Below, piece after piece: positions 52,358 to 60,268 of a stretch of DNA of 64,000 nt. Made by a program: the position numbers and the translations under genes. This DNA is from Streptomyces sp. NRRL S-337 (lineage in GTDB: Bacteria > Actinomycetota > Actinomycetes > Streptomycetales > Streptomycetaceae): positions 17,865 to 81,864 of the forward strand of contig NZ_JOIX01000029.1 in assembly GCF_000720175.1 (NCBI RefSeq), in the 5' to 3' direction. Every line of letters begins with the position of its first letter. Position 1 is the first letter of the stretch. The notes under the pieces are model-generated. The model was not told where the DNA came from. It saw only the letters and a program-made list of their open reading frames with translations, and made no database searches.

Positions 52358-53526
52358 TCACCGCCCTCGCCCTGGACGCCCAGGGATTCGGCATCCCCAA
52401 GGACCTGAAGACCCTGCGCGCGTACCTCCAGGCGGCCCTGGAGGTGGAACACCTCACCATCCCGGTCTACATGACCGGCATGTACTCGATCCTCTCCGGC
52501 ACCAACCGCCCCGCCTACTTCGCCATCCGCAGCGTCCTGTTGGAGGAAATGCTCCACATGGCGCTCGCCGCGAACCTCCTCAACGCGGTCGGCGGCACCC
52601 CGGACGTCGGCCACTCCCGGTTCGTCGCCAAGTACCCCGCCAAGCTCCCCTTCAGCAGCGACCAACTACCCCTCATCGGCCTCCAGCACTTCTCACCCGC
52701 GGCCCTCCGCACGTTCCTCACCATCGAAACGCCCCGCAAGCTGGCCCCCAGGCCCAAGCCGGGCGACGGCTGGACGTCGATCGGCCAGTTCTACGACTCC
52801 ATCCGCCAGGGCCTGGAAAACCTCGTCAAGGAACACGGCGAGGCCGCGGTCTTCACCGGCCCCGCCACCCGCCAGGTCGGCCCGGACGACTTCTACAACT
52901 CCGGCGGCGAGGTCTTCACCGTCCACGACCTGAAGTCGGCCCGGTTGGCCATCCGGGTGATCAGCGACCAGGGCGAGGGCACCGACGGCACGATCTGGGA
53001 CAGTGACGACCTGATCTTCGGCGAACAGCGCCAGCTGGCCCACTACTTCCGCTTCAACGAGATCTACACCGGCCGCAGTTACGGCCCCCACGACACCCCC
53101 GCCGACCCGCCCAGCGGCCCCCTGATCGACGTCACCTGGGACGACGCGTACCCGATCCACGGCGACTCCAAGATCGCCGACTACCAGAGGTACGCCACGA
53201 CCAGCGCGGTCTACGAGCAGGCGGTCGCCTTCAACACCCGCTACGCGGCGCTGCTGCGCTACCTCCACACGGCGTTCAACGGCACCCCGCGCGCGATGGC
53301 CCTCGCGATCCCCACCATGCTGGAACTCCGCGACCGCTCCGAGCAGCTGTACCGCAACCCGCACCCCGACCCGGAACTGGCCGCCCGGGGCCTGTACGCC
53401 AGCCCCACCTTCGAACTCGATCAGTCCCAGTTCGACACCGTCGGCCCCACGGTCGAGGAGAACGTACGGCTGGCCGGCCTGGAGCCCGGCCAGCCGATCG
53501 ACCTCTCACCCGTCCCGTCCCACTAA
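52354..53526 (+). CDS. Ferritin-like protein related to iminophenyl-pyruvate dimer synthase (VioB/RebD-type)
   Basis: 390 residues from GTG 52354, overlapping the GMC stop by four bases. LKTLRAYLQAALEVEHLTIPVYMTGMYSI and VLLEEMLHMALAANLLNAVGG are the two-helix carboxylate motifs (Glu/His) of the ferritin-like domain found in the C-terminal part of VioB and RebD. Those enzymes couple indole-pyruvate imines in violacein and rebeccamycin synthesis; stand-alone relatives often travel with GMC oxidases and are poorly known. It may handle peroxide or a product of the GMC enzyme. The stop shares bases with the convergent DUF397 gene. Confidence 0.85.
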   Translation: MITALALDAQGFGIPKDLKTLRAYLQAALEVEHLTIPVYMTGMYSILSGTNRPAYFAIRSVLLEEMLHMALAANLLNAVGGTPDVGHSRFVAKYPAKLPFSSDQLPLIGLQHFSPAALRTFLTIETPRKLAPRPKPGDGWTSIGQFYDSIRQGLENLVKEHGEAAVFTGPATRQVGPDDFYNSGGEVFTVHDLKSARLAIRVISDQGEGTDGTIWDSDDLIFGEQRQLAHYFRFNEIYTGRSYGPHDTPADPPSGPLIDVTWDDAYPIHGDSKIADYQRYATTSAVYEQAVAFNTRYAALLRYLHTAFNGTPRAMALAIPTMLELRDRSEQLYRNPHPDPELAARGLYASPTFELDQSQFDTVGPTVEENVRLAGLEPGQPIDLSPVPSH

Positions 53527-53738
53527 CCGCCCAGGGACGGCCCGTCCTTCACCATCCCGACGAACGCGGCCCACGCGGCCTCGCCGATGCATATCGCGGG
53601 GCCGCCGGGGTTCTTGCTGTCCCGGACGGGGACAAGACCGGGGATGTTGTCGGCTACCTCGACGCAGTCGGCCCCGTCATTGTTGCTGTAGCTGCTCTTG
53701 CGCCAGGTGGCCTTGCTCAGTTCGGGGCTGGTTCGCAT
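53523..53738 (-). CDS. DUF397 protein
   Basis: 71 residues. WRKSSYSNNDGADCVEVADNIPGLVPVRDSKNPGGPAICIGEAAWAAFV is the standard DUF397 pattern. It overlaps the upstream XRE gene by 22 bases on the same strand. The DUF397/XRE pair is one of the commonest modules in Streptomyces, resembling BldB/AbaA-linked regulators. The 3' end overlaps the ferritin-like gene by four bases. Confidence 0.92.
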   Translation of the reverse strand: MRTSPELSKATWRKSSYSNNDGADCVEVADNIPGLVPVRDSKNPGGPAICIGEAAWAAFVGMVKDGPSLGG

Positions 53739-54562
53739 CGCTCGTATCCCTTCATCGCCTGCCGGATCAGGTCTGCAGAGTCCCTTGGCGAAAGAGCGTA
53801 CGCGCGCAGTTCGTCGTAGCTTCCCCAGCGCTCGTTCACCTCTGCCGGGTCCTCCATGATGTGGCCGCGACCCCGGTATTCGTCGTACGCCACCATCTTT
53901 CCGCCCGGAAGCCTGAGAAGCAGCGTCGGGCCATCCATCAGCAGGTATCCACCGTGCGAGAACGCAAGCACTTGGATCTTGGTGGTCGGCGTATCGACCA
54001 GTGGCAGAAGCGCCTTGAGCTGCTCGTGCATGACCCTGGGTCCGCCAAGGGGGCGGTGGAGGATCGCCTCGTCGAGGATCGCCCAGTAGCGCGGAGGTGT
54101 CGCGGAACGCAGTCGCTCTTGGCGTCCGAGGCGAACTCGCACGCGTTCCTCGACCTGCTCCGGCGTTACTTCGGGCCGCTGGCTCAGCAGAGCGCGGGCG
54201 TATCCCTCCGTCTGCAGCAGCCCGGGCACGATATGCGTCGCGAAGGCTTCGATCACCTCTGCCTGCGCCTCATAGTCCATCAAGCGGCGGTAATAGTCCG
54301 GGGGCGTCTCCCGTTTGGCCAGCTGATACAGCCCGTGGAAGTGCTTGTCCGTGCCGAACGCCGCGTCCAGCGCGGCCGGCAGCTCCGGTGGAGGCAGCAA
54401 TTCGGCGACCTCCACCCGCCCCAACGTGCTCTTGCTGAAGTTCACGATGTCCGCCAGCTGCACCAGCGACAGTCTCGCCAGCTCGCGGTGGCGGCGCTGC
54501 TCCGCCCCGAAGTAGTGCCGGGCGGACAGGTACGGGGTCAGTTCCTTCGGCGTGAACTTCAT
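53717..54562 (-). CDS. XRE-family regulator with DUF5753 domain
   Basis: 281 residues from ATG 54562. A helix-turn-helix (RRHRELARLSLVQLADIVNFSKSTLGRVE) covers the first 60 residues, and a DUF5753 effector domain follows (EAFATHIVPGLLQTEGYARALL, RQERLRSATPPRYWAILDEAILHRPLGGPRVMHEQLKALL). It precedes and overlaps DUF397. Such pairs affect sporulation and antibiotic timing and may act with a third gene; the divergent 83-aa gene is a possible partner. Confidence 0.93.
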   Translation of the reverse strand: MKFTPKELTPYLSARHYFGAEQRRHRELARLSLVQLADIVNFSKSTLGRVEVAELLPPPELPAALDAAFGTDKHFHGLYQLAKRETPPDYYRRLMDYEAQAEVIEAFATHIVPGLLQTEGYARALLSQRPEVTPEQVEERVRVRLGRQERLRSATPPRYWAILDEAILHRPLGGPRVMHEQLKALLPLVDTPTTKIQVLAFSHGGYLLMDGPTLLLRLPGGKMVAYDEYRGRGHIMEDPAEVNERWGSYDELRAYALSPRDSADLIRQAMKGYERCEPAPN

Positions 54563-54691
54563 GGCGTCTCGTCTCTCACTCGTCCCACGCTCAACAGGTA
54601 GACGCAAGGCCCCTGTTGAGAGCTCGCCTCACTCGGCAACCATGTCGATACACACCGTAATCAGCCGACCAACCCAGCGAAAGTAGGTCAT

Positions 54692-54943
54692 ATGTTCGAT
54701 GGTTCGCCGTGGCGGCTGTTGCCGTGGACGGGGCCGGACGGTCAGCCCTGCTACCTGCACACGGACGGCCCGGAGAGCCGGATGTCGATGCTGGCCGACG
54801 ACATCGAGGAGCAGATGCTCGCCGCGGCCGAGCTGCTGCTCGACGAGCCCACCGCGGAATCCAGGGTGCTGCGGCTCGCGCTGCGGGACGTCGTCCGGAT
54901 CGCCGTGAGCCGGGGCGACCGGCTCGCCGAATGCGGGGGGTGA
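54692..54943 (+). CDS. Small protein divergent from the XRE/DUF397 pair
   Basis: 83 residues. The N-terminus (MFDGSPWRLLPWTGPDGQPCYLHTDGPES) and the long helix (RMSMLADDIEEQMLAAAELLLDEP...LRLALRDVVRIAVSRGDRL) look like a conserved Streptomyces small protein that often sits next to XRE/DUF397 loci. It has no known role. The ribosome site is weak (AGTAGGTC before ATG). Confidence 0.72.
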   Translation: MFDGSPWRLLPWTGPDGQPCYLHTDGPESRMSMLADDIEEQMLAAAELLLDEPTAESRVLRLALRDVVRIAVSRGDRLAECGG

Positions 54944-55014
54944 TGGGAATGTAGCCGTGAGTACTGGTATGAAAAGACGACAAAGCGACGTCAGAAGCGA
55001 AAGGCAGGTAGCCC

Positions 55015-55491
55015 GTGCTCTCCGCACCGACCGGCAAGGCCGCCCTCGTGCCCGCTGCCGGGCTCGCCTGTGCGCTCACCTTCGCGCTGGGGCCCGCCAC
55101 CGCCCCGCCCGCCGTCGCCGCGCCCGCCGCCGCGACCCGCCCGGCGGCCGGACCCCTCGCCGGCGTACGGGTGGCGATCACCGGCGGGCTCTTCACCGCC
55201 AGCCTCGGCATCATCTGGACGACCGGGCGGACCGTCTACGGCCACCCCTGTGCGGCGGCCGGCGACGCCCCCACGCCGTTCACCGCACTGGTCGACGCCG
55301 AGGACGAGTACCACTTCGGCCTGGAGGCGCACTGGGACGCCGCCACCAAGGACTTCGTCGTCGACAACATCCACGGGGACGCCGCCGACGGGAAGAAGTG
55401 GAACGCGTACGTGAACGACACCAAGATCACGACCAGCCCCTGCGCCACCGCGATCAAGGACACGGACAAGGTCCGCTGGACCCTGGAATAG
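55015..55491 (+). CDS. Secreted protein with a DUF4430-like domain
   Basis: 158 residues, GTG start. A signal peptide ends near APPAVAAPAAA. The mature part reads FTALVDAEDEYHFGLEAHWDAATKDFVVDNIHGDAADGKKWNAYVNDTKITTSPCATAIKDTDKVRWTLE, and the KKWNAYVNDTK...I.D.D.V.W ending fits DUF4430, a small beta-rich domain also found in transcobalamin-like and cobalamin-linked proteins. Two cysteines could form a disulphide. Role unknown. Confidence 0.7.
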   Translation: MLSAPTGKAALVPAAGLACALTFALGPATAPPAVAAPAAATRPAAGPLAGVRVAITGGLFTASLGIIWTTGRTVYGHPCAAAGDAPTPFTALVDAEDEYHFGLEAHWDAATKDFVVDNIHGDAADGKKWNAYVNDTKITTSPCATAIKDTDKVRWTLE

Positions 55492-55509
55492 CCGGAGAGG
55501 GGCGGAGAG

Positions 55510-55536
55510 GGCCGGCGCGCCCCAGGGGCGCCGGCC
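55510..55536. terminator. Bidirectional terminator
   Basis: GGCCGGCGC (55510-55518) and GCGCCGGCC (55528-55536) form a 9-bp stem between the convergent DUF4430-like gene and nadA. Confidence 0.7.
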
Positions 55537-55552
55537 TTCGCCGCCACCGCCC

Positions 55553-56731
55553 CTACGGAAGCGCCAGCATCCGCTCCAGCGCCAGCTTCGCGAAGCTCTC
55601 GGTCTCCTTGTCGACCTGGATGCGGTTGACGACCTTGCCGGCCGCCAGCGACTCCAGGGCCCACACCAGGTGGGGGAGGTCGATGCGGTTCATCGTCGAG
55701 CAGAAGCAGACCGTCTTGTCGAGGAAGACGATCTCCTTGTCCTCGGAGGCGAAACGGTTCGCCAGGCGGCGGACCAGGTTCAGCTCCGTACCGATGGCCC
55801 ACTTCGAGCCGCGCGGGGCGGCCTCCAGCGCCTTGATGATGTACTCCGTCGAGCCGACGTAGTCCGCCGCCGCCACGACCTCGTGCTTGCACTCGGGGTG
55901 GACCAGCACGTTCACGCCGGGGATGCGCTCGCGCACGTCGTTGACCGAGTCCAGCGAGAACCGGCCGTGCACCGAGCAGTGGCCGCGCCACAGGATCATC
56001 TTCGCGTCCCGCAGCTGCTCGACGGTCAGGCCGCCGTTCGGCTTGTGCGGGTTGTAGACCACGCAGTCGTCCAGGGACATGCCCATGTCCCGGACGGCGG
56101 TGTTCCGGCCCAGGTGCTGGTCGGGCAGGAACAGCACCTTTTCACCCTGCTCGAAGGCCCAGTCCAGCGCCCGCTTGGCGTTGGAGGAGGTGCAGATCGT
56201 GCCGCCGTGCTTGCCGGTGAAGGCCTTGATGTCGGCGGAGGAGTTCATGTACGAGACCGGCACGACCTGCTCGGCGATGCCGGCCTCGGTGAGCACGTCC
56301 CAGCACTCGGCGACCTGCTCGGCGGTCGCCATGTCGGCCATCGAGCAGCCCGCGGCCAGGTCGGGGAGGATGACCTGCTGGTCGTCACCGGTGAGGATGT
56401 CGGCCGACTCGGCCATGAAGTGCACACCGCAGAAGACGATGTACTCGGCGTCCGGCCGGGCGGCGGCGTCCCGCGCGAGCTTGAAGGAGTCGCCGGTCAC
56501 ATCGGCGAACTCGATGACCTCGTCGCGCTGATAGTGGTGCCCGAGGACGAAGACCTTGTCCCCGAGCTTCGCCTTTGCCGCGCGGGCGCGCTCGACGAGG
56601 TCGGGGTCCGAGGGGGCCGGCAGATCACCGGGGCACTCCACGCCGCGCTCGCTCTTCGGGTCGGCCTCGCGGCCGAGGAGGAGCAGCGCGAGCGGGGTCG
56701 GCTGGACGTCCAGGGGCTGGGCGGTGGTCAC
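55553..56731 (-). CDS. nadA: Quinolinate synthase
   Basis: 392 residues from GTG 56731; GTG 56740 is an alternative, but AGAGGG lies nine bases before 56731. NadA condenses iminoaspartate and dihydroxyacetone phosphate to quinolinate with a [4Fe-4S] cluster, an early NAD step. Seen: FVLGHHYQRDEVIEFAD, IVFCGVHFMAESADIL, GCSMADM, TICTSSNAKRAL, HPECKHEVV, the last three cysteines being cluster ligands. nadB/nadC are not in the window. It diverges from erpA across an AT-rich region. Confidence 0.96.
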   Translation of the reverse strand: MTTAQPLDVQPTPLALLLLGREADPKSERGVECPGDLPAPSDPDLVERARAAKAKLGDKVFVLGHHYQRDEVIEFADVTGDSFKLARDAAARPDAEYIVFCGVHFMAESADILTGDDQQVILPDLAAGCSMADMATAEQVAECWDVLTEAGIAEQVVPVSYMNSSADIKAFTGKHGGTICTSSNAKRALDWAFEQGEKVLFLPDQHLGRNTAVRDMGMSLDDCVVYNPHKPNGGLTVEQLRDAKMILWRGHCSVHGRFSLDSVNDVRERIPGVNVLVHPECKHEVVAAADYVGSTEYIIKALEAAPRGSKWAIGTELNLVRRLANRFASEDKEIVFLDKTVCFCSTMNRIDLPHLVWALESLAAGKVVNRIQVDKETESFAKLALERMLALP

Positions 56732-57028
56732 GACACGCACCCTCTCTTCTCTGCAGACAACTCTGAGGCACGCGCCTTTCTACGGGTGCATGCCTTTTCG
56801 TCTATTTGACGCTATCTATCATAGCTGCTTCACGTCACTTTGACGATGGCCATAGTGTCGATGTGACGCATCAGCACCCCGCCGTGTGCGGTAGGCCACC
56901 AGTTCCCGGCGGCCGGTGTGCGAGCATGAAAAGAGACAACGCCCAGCCGGAATGAATTCCGGGGCGTCGCCGGTTGCAGCTTGTGGCATCCGATGACAAG
57001 CGGTCCGTACAACCCGGGAGAGATGTAG

Positions 57029-57385
57029 ATGAGCGTGCAGGACGAGAAGACCACCGTCAGCGACGGCATCATCCTGTCCGACGCGGCCGCGTCGAAGGTC
57101 AAGAGCCTGCTGGAGCAGGAGGGCCGGGACGACCTCGCGCTGCGGGTGGCCGTTCAGCCCGGTGGCTGCTCCGGTCTGCGCTACCAGCTCTTCTTCGACG
57201 AGCGGTCGCTCGACGGCGACGTCGTGAAGGACTTCGACGGCGTCAAGGTCGTCACGGACCGGATGAGCGCCCCCTACCTCGGCGGTGCCTCCATCGACTT
57301 CGTCGACACCATCGAGAAGCAGGGCTTCACGATCGACAACCCGAACGCCACGGGCTCCTGCGCCTGCGGCGACTCCTTCAGCTGA
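57029..57385 (+). CDS. erpA: Iron-sulphur cluster insertion protein (ErpA/IscA family)
   Basis: 118 residues. A-type carriers pass Fe-S clusters to targets such as NadA or LipA. The three cysteines are in place: Cys47 (QPGGCSGLRY) and Cys111/Cys113 in GSCACGDSFS. A start with GGGAGAGATG upstream is clear. Its position matches the HesB-type gene next to adoK in mycobacteria. A hairpin follows at 57421-57452. Confidence 0.95.
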   Translation: MSVQDEKTTVSDGIILSDAAASKVKSLLEQEGRDDLALRVAVQPGGCSGLRYQLFFDERSLDGDVVKDFDGVKVVTDRMSAPYLGGASIDFVDTIEKQGFTIDNPNATGSCACGDSFS

Positions 57386-57420
57386 GGAGTCCGCTCCCGC
57401 GAGGAGCACGGGACACATAC

Positions 57421-57452
57421 GAAGGCGGCGTCCCCTCGGGGGCGCCGCCTTC
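57421..57452. terminator. Bidirectional terminator
   Basis: GAAGGCGGCG (57421-57430) pairs with CGCCGCCTTC (57443-57452), with an inner CCCC/GGGG, between the converging erpA and membrane-anchored genes. Confidence 0.8.
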
Positions 57453-57481
57453 GCCGTGCCGTCACCGCTTCCGGCGCGGCG

Positions 57482-58990
57482 TCATCGCTTCGGCACGGCC
57501 TCACCGGTCGACACGTCGATCACCTTCCGGCCGTCCAGCGGCTTCTGCAGCTCCACGGTCTTGGTGAACTCCCGGGCGATCTTCACGCAGATCTGCCCCG
57601 GCTTCTTGTCCCGGGCGGTGACCTTGGTCTTCACGGCCGTGGCCGACTCCTCGACGCTCACCGAGTAGACGCTGCACACCCCGCCCCAGAAGTGCACGGT
57701 CAGCTTCCGGCCGCCGTCCCCGACGTCGTACGACTCCAGTGCCATCACGCCCGGCTTCCCGGACGGCGGCTTGGGGGTGGGCTCCTTGTGGGCCAGGTAC
57801 TTCGGGTCCACGGCCGGATGCGTCACCGTCGTCGTGGTGGCGTCCGGGCCGTTGCCGGTGCCCGGCTGGCGGACCTTGAACAGCCACGACGGCACCAGCG
57901 CCTGGCCGCCGTCCACGTACTGCACCGCGAGCCCGAAGACCGCGCCGGTCACCTCGGCCGGCTGCTGGCCCTTGGTCGGCGCCGGCTCGCAGGGCGCGAT
58001 CTGGTCGCCCTTGCCGTCCGAGCCGCCCTTGCGGCCGGGCGTGGAGGGGCAGGGGGCGGGCTTGCGGCCGTCGCCCGAGTTCAGCCGCGCGAGCGTCTTG
58101 TCGGCATTCAGCACGGGATAGACCGCGCCCTTGACCGGCTTCGCCAACTGCCCGCTGCCGCCGACCACTTGACCGTCCGAGCCGACCTGCAGATCACTCT
58201 GCCAGCCGTACGTCGGCAGCCCGCCGAGCACCGGGTTCGCGGTGACGATCCGCACCGCGCCGGACAGCCCGCTCGCGTCGACCGCGGCGTCCTGCTGGCC
58301 GAGCGCCGTCAGCACCGGCCGCACCGCCCGCTTCGCCTTCTCCGGCGACACCGCGCCCGCGCCGCTGCCGTCGTCCCGCGTCGCGATGTCCCCGCCACCG
58401 CGGTACGAGGGACAGCCGGGCCGGCTCGACGGCCCGCCGCCCGGCCGCTCCTGGCCGGTCCTGCCCTTGGGAGAGGCGGGCAGCGCGCAGTTCGTACCGC
58501 CCGGCGTGCCGTACTTGGAGAACGTCCAGGAACCCGAGCCGCTCTTGGTCACCTGGAGGATCGGCCCGCGGGCGTCCGGGGTGACCTCACCGACCTTCCA
58601 GGTGCTGCCCTCCGACCTGACCTTTCCGGCCACATCCAGCGCCTTCGCCAGCCGTTCCACCGTCTCCCGGGCGACCTCGCCCTTCGGGCGGTACACCGGG
58701 GCGGACCCCGGACCGCCCGGCAGTTTCGCCACGGCCTTGTACTTCGCCCCCTGCGGGTTGGGCTCCCCGGCCGCTATCGAGCCGCCCGAATAGCCGTCGA
58801 GCGCCAGCGGCGGCGGATTGCCGTGCCCGGAGCCCGGCCCGGAGCCGGCGCCGTCGGACGCGGACGAGGCCCAGTACGCCGCGCCGCCCCCGGCCACCAG
58901 CACCGCGGCGGCCATCGAGGCGACCACGAGCCGGGTGCGGCGCGTGCGCTTCTTGGGATCGGTGGTGTCAGGGGTGTCCTCGGCGTTCAC
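57482..58990 (-). CDS. Membrane-anchored extracytoplasmic protein
   Basis: 502 residues, GTG start with AAGGAG at seven bases. A short cytoplasmic N-terminus is followed by one helix (about 19-43, RLVVASMAAAVLVAGGGAAYWA) and a large Gly/Pro/Lys-rich external part containing NCALP..., PCPSTPGRKGG and CVKIAREFTK segments. It corresponds by position to Rv2203-like membrane proteins next to adoK in mycobacteria. Function unknown; the high Ser/Pro/Thr content suggests the cell wall environment. Confidence 0.78.
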   Translation of the reverse strand: MNAEDTPDTTDPKKRTRRTRLVVASMAAAVLVAGGGAAYWASSASDGAGSGPGSGHGNPPPLALDGYSGGSIAAGEPNPQGAKYKAVAKLPGGPGSAPVYRPKGEVARETVERLAKALDVAGKVRSEGSTWKVGEVTPDARGPILQVTKSGSGSWTFSKYGTPGGTNCALPASPKGRTGQERPGGGPSSRPGCPSYRGGGDIATRDDGSGAGAVSPEKAKRAVRPVLTALGQQDAAVDASGLSGAVRIVTANPVLGGLPTYGWQSDLQVGSDGQVVGGSGQLAKPVKGAVYPVLNADKTLARLNSGDGRKPAPCPSTPGRKGGSDGKGDQIAPCEPAPTKGQQPAEVTGAVFGLAVQYVDGGQALVPSWLFKVRQPGTGNGPDATTTTVTHPAVDPKYLAHKEPTPKPPSGKPGVMALESYDVGDGGRKLTVHFWGGVCSVYSVSVEESATAVKTKVTARDKKPGQICVKIAREFTKTVELQKPLDGRKVIDVSTGEAVPKR

Positions 58991-59246
58991 CGCATCGCTC
59001 CTTCAGCTCCGCTGAACTTCTGGCCTGCCTGCCCGCCTCTGAGGGGGACGCCGATGGGACGGACCCGGGCCGGATCCGGTTCCCCGGCGCCCGCGGCCGG
59101 CGGCCCGGCCGGGCGGATCTACTATGGGAGGGTTTGCGCGGCCACCGGCTGCCAGCTGTCCCGGTTGACCGGCGGGGCACCCTCCCGACCGGTACCGTTT
59201 TCCCCGTCCGCCGCCCCTCACGCCGTCCCACAGGAGCAGACCCGTC

Positions 59247-60224
59247 GTGCGTATCGCAGTCACCGGCTCCATCGCCACCGACCACCTGATGACCTTCCCC
59301 GGCCGCTTCGCCGACCAGCTCGTGGCCGACCAGCTGCACACGGTCTCCCTCTCCTTCCTGGTCGACCAGCTCGATGTCCGCCGGGGCGGCGTCGCCCCCA
59401 ACATCTGCTTCGGCATGGGCCAGCTCGGCATCCGTCCGGTCCTGGTCGGCGCCGCGGGCACCGACTTCGAGGAGTACCGCGCCTGGCTCGACCGCCACGG
59501 CGTGGACACCCGCTCCGTGCGCATCTCCGAGGTCCTGCACACCGCCCGCTTCGTGTGCACCACCGACGCCGACCACAACCAGATCGGCTCCTTCTACACC
59601 GGCGCGATGAGCGAGGCCCGGCTGATCGAGCTGCAGCACGTCGCCGAGCGGGTCGGCGGCCTGGACCTGGTCCTGATCGGCGCGGACGACCCGGAGGCGA
59701 TGATCCGGCACACCGAGGAGTGCCGCAGCCGCGGAATCCCGTTCGCCGCGGACTTCTCCCAGCAGATCGCCCGGATGGACGGCGAGGGCATCCGCAACCT
59801 CATGGAGGGCGCGGCCTACCTCTTCTCCAACGAGTACGAGAAGGGCCTGATCGAGTCCAAGACCGGCTGGACCGCCGACGAGATCCTGGCGAAGGTCGGC
59901 ACCCGGATCACCACCCTCGGCTCCAACGGCGTCCGCATCGAGCGGGTCGGCGAGCCCGCCATCGAGGTCGGCGTCCCCGAGGAGAAGACCAAGGCCGACC
60001 CCACCGGCGTCGGCGACGCCTTCCGCGCCGGCTTCCTGTCCGGCCTGGCCTGGGGCGTCAGCCTGGAGCGCGCCGCCCAGATCGGCTGCATGCTCGCCAC
60101 CCTGGTCATCGAGACCGTCGGCACCCAGGAGTACGAGCTGCACCGCAGCCACTTCATGGACCGCTTCACCAAGGCGTACGGCCACGAGGCCGCCGCCGAG
60201 GTCCAGCAGCACCTCGCCGCCTGA
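59247..60224 (+). CDS. PfkB-family carbohydrate/adenosine kinase
   Basis: 325 residues, GTG start. PfkB signatures are present: RRGGVAPNICFGMGQLG, DFSQQIARMDGEG and the catalytic DPTGVGDAFRAGFLSG (Asp as base). It corresponds by position and length to adenosine kinase AdoK of mycobacteria, which salvages adenosine to AMP; sugar kinase activity is also possible. It ends 45 bases before the convergent cysteine desulfurase gene. Confidence 0.92.
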   Translation: MRIAVTGSIATDHLMTFPGRFADQLVADQLHTVSLSFLVDQLDVRRGGVAPNICFGMGQLGIRPVLVGAAGTDFEEYRAWLDRHGVDTRSVRISEVLHTARFVCTTDADHNQIGSFYTGAMSEARLIELQHVAERVGGLDLVLIGADDPEAMIRHTEECRSRGIPFAADFSQQIARMDGEGIRNLMEGAAYLFSNEYEKGLIESKTGWTADEILAKVGTRITTLGSNGVRIERVGEPAIEVGVPEEKTKADPTGVGDAFRAGFLSGLAWGVSLERAAQIGCMLATLVIETVGTQEYELHRSHFMDRFTKAYGHEAAAEVQQHLAA

Positions 60225-60230
60225 CCCGAC

Positions 60231-60258
60231 CGGGCCGGGCGGTTCCCGCGCCGGCCCG
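60231..60258. terminator. Bidirectional terminator
   Basis: CGGGCCGG (60231-60238) pairs with CCGGCCCG (60251-60258) between the kinase and desulfurase genes. Confidence 0.65.
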
Positions 60259-60268
60259 TTTCCGCACG

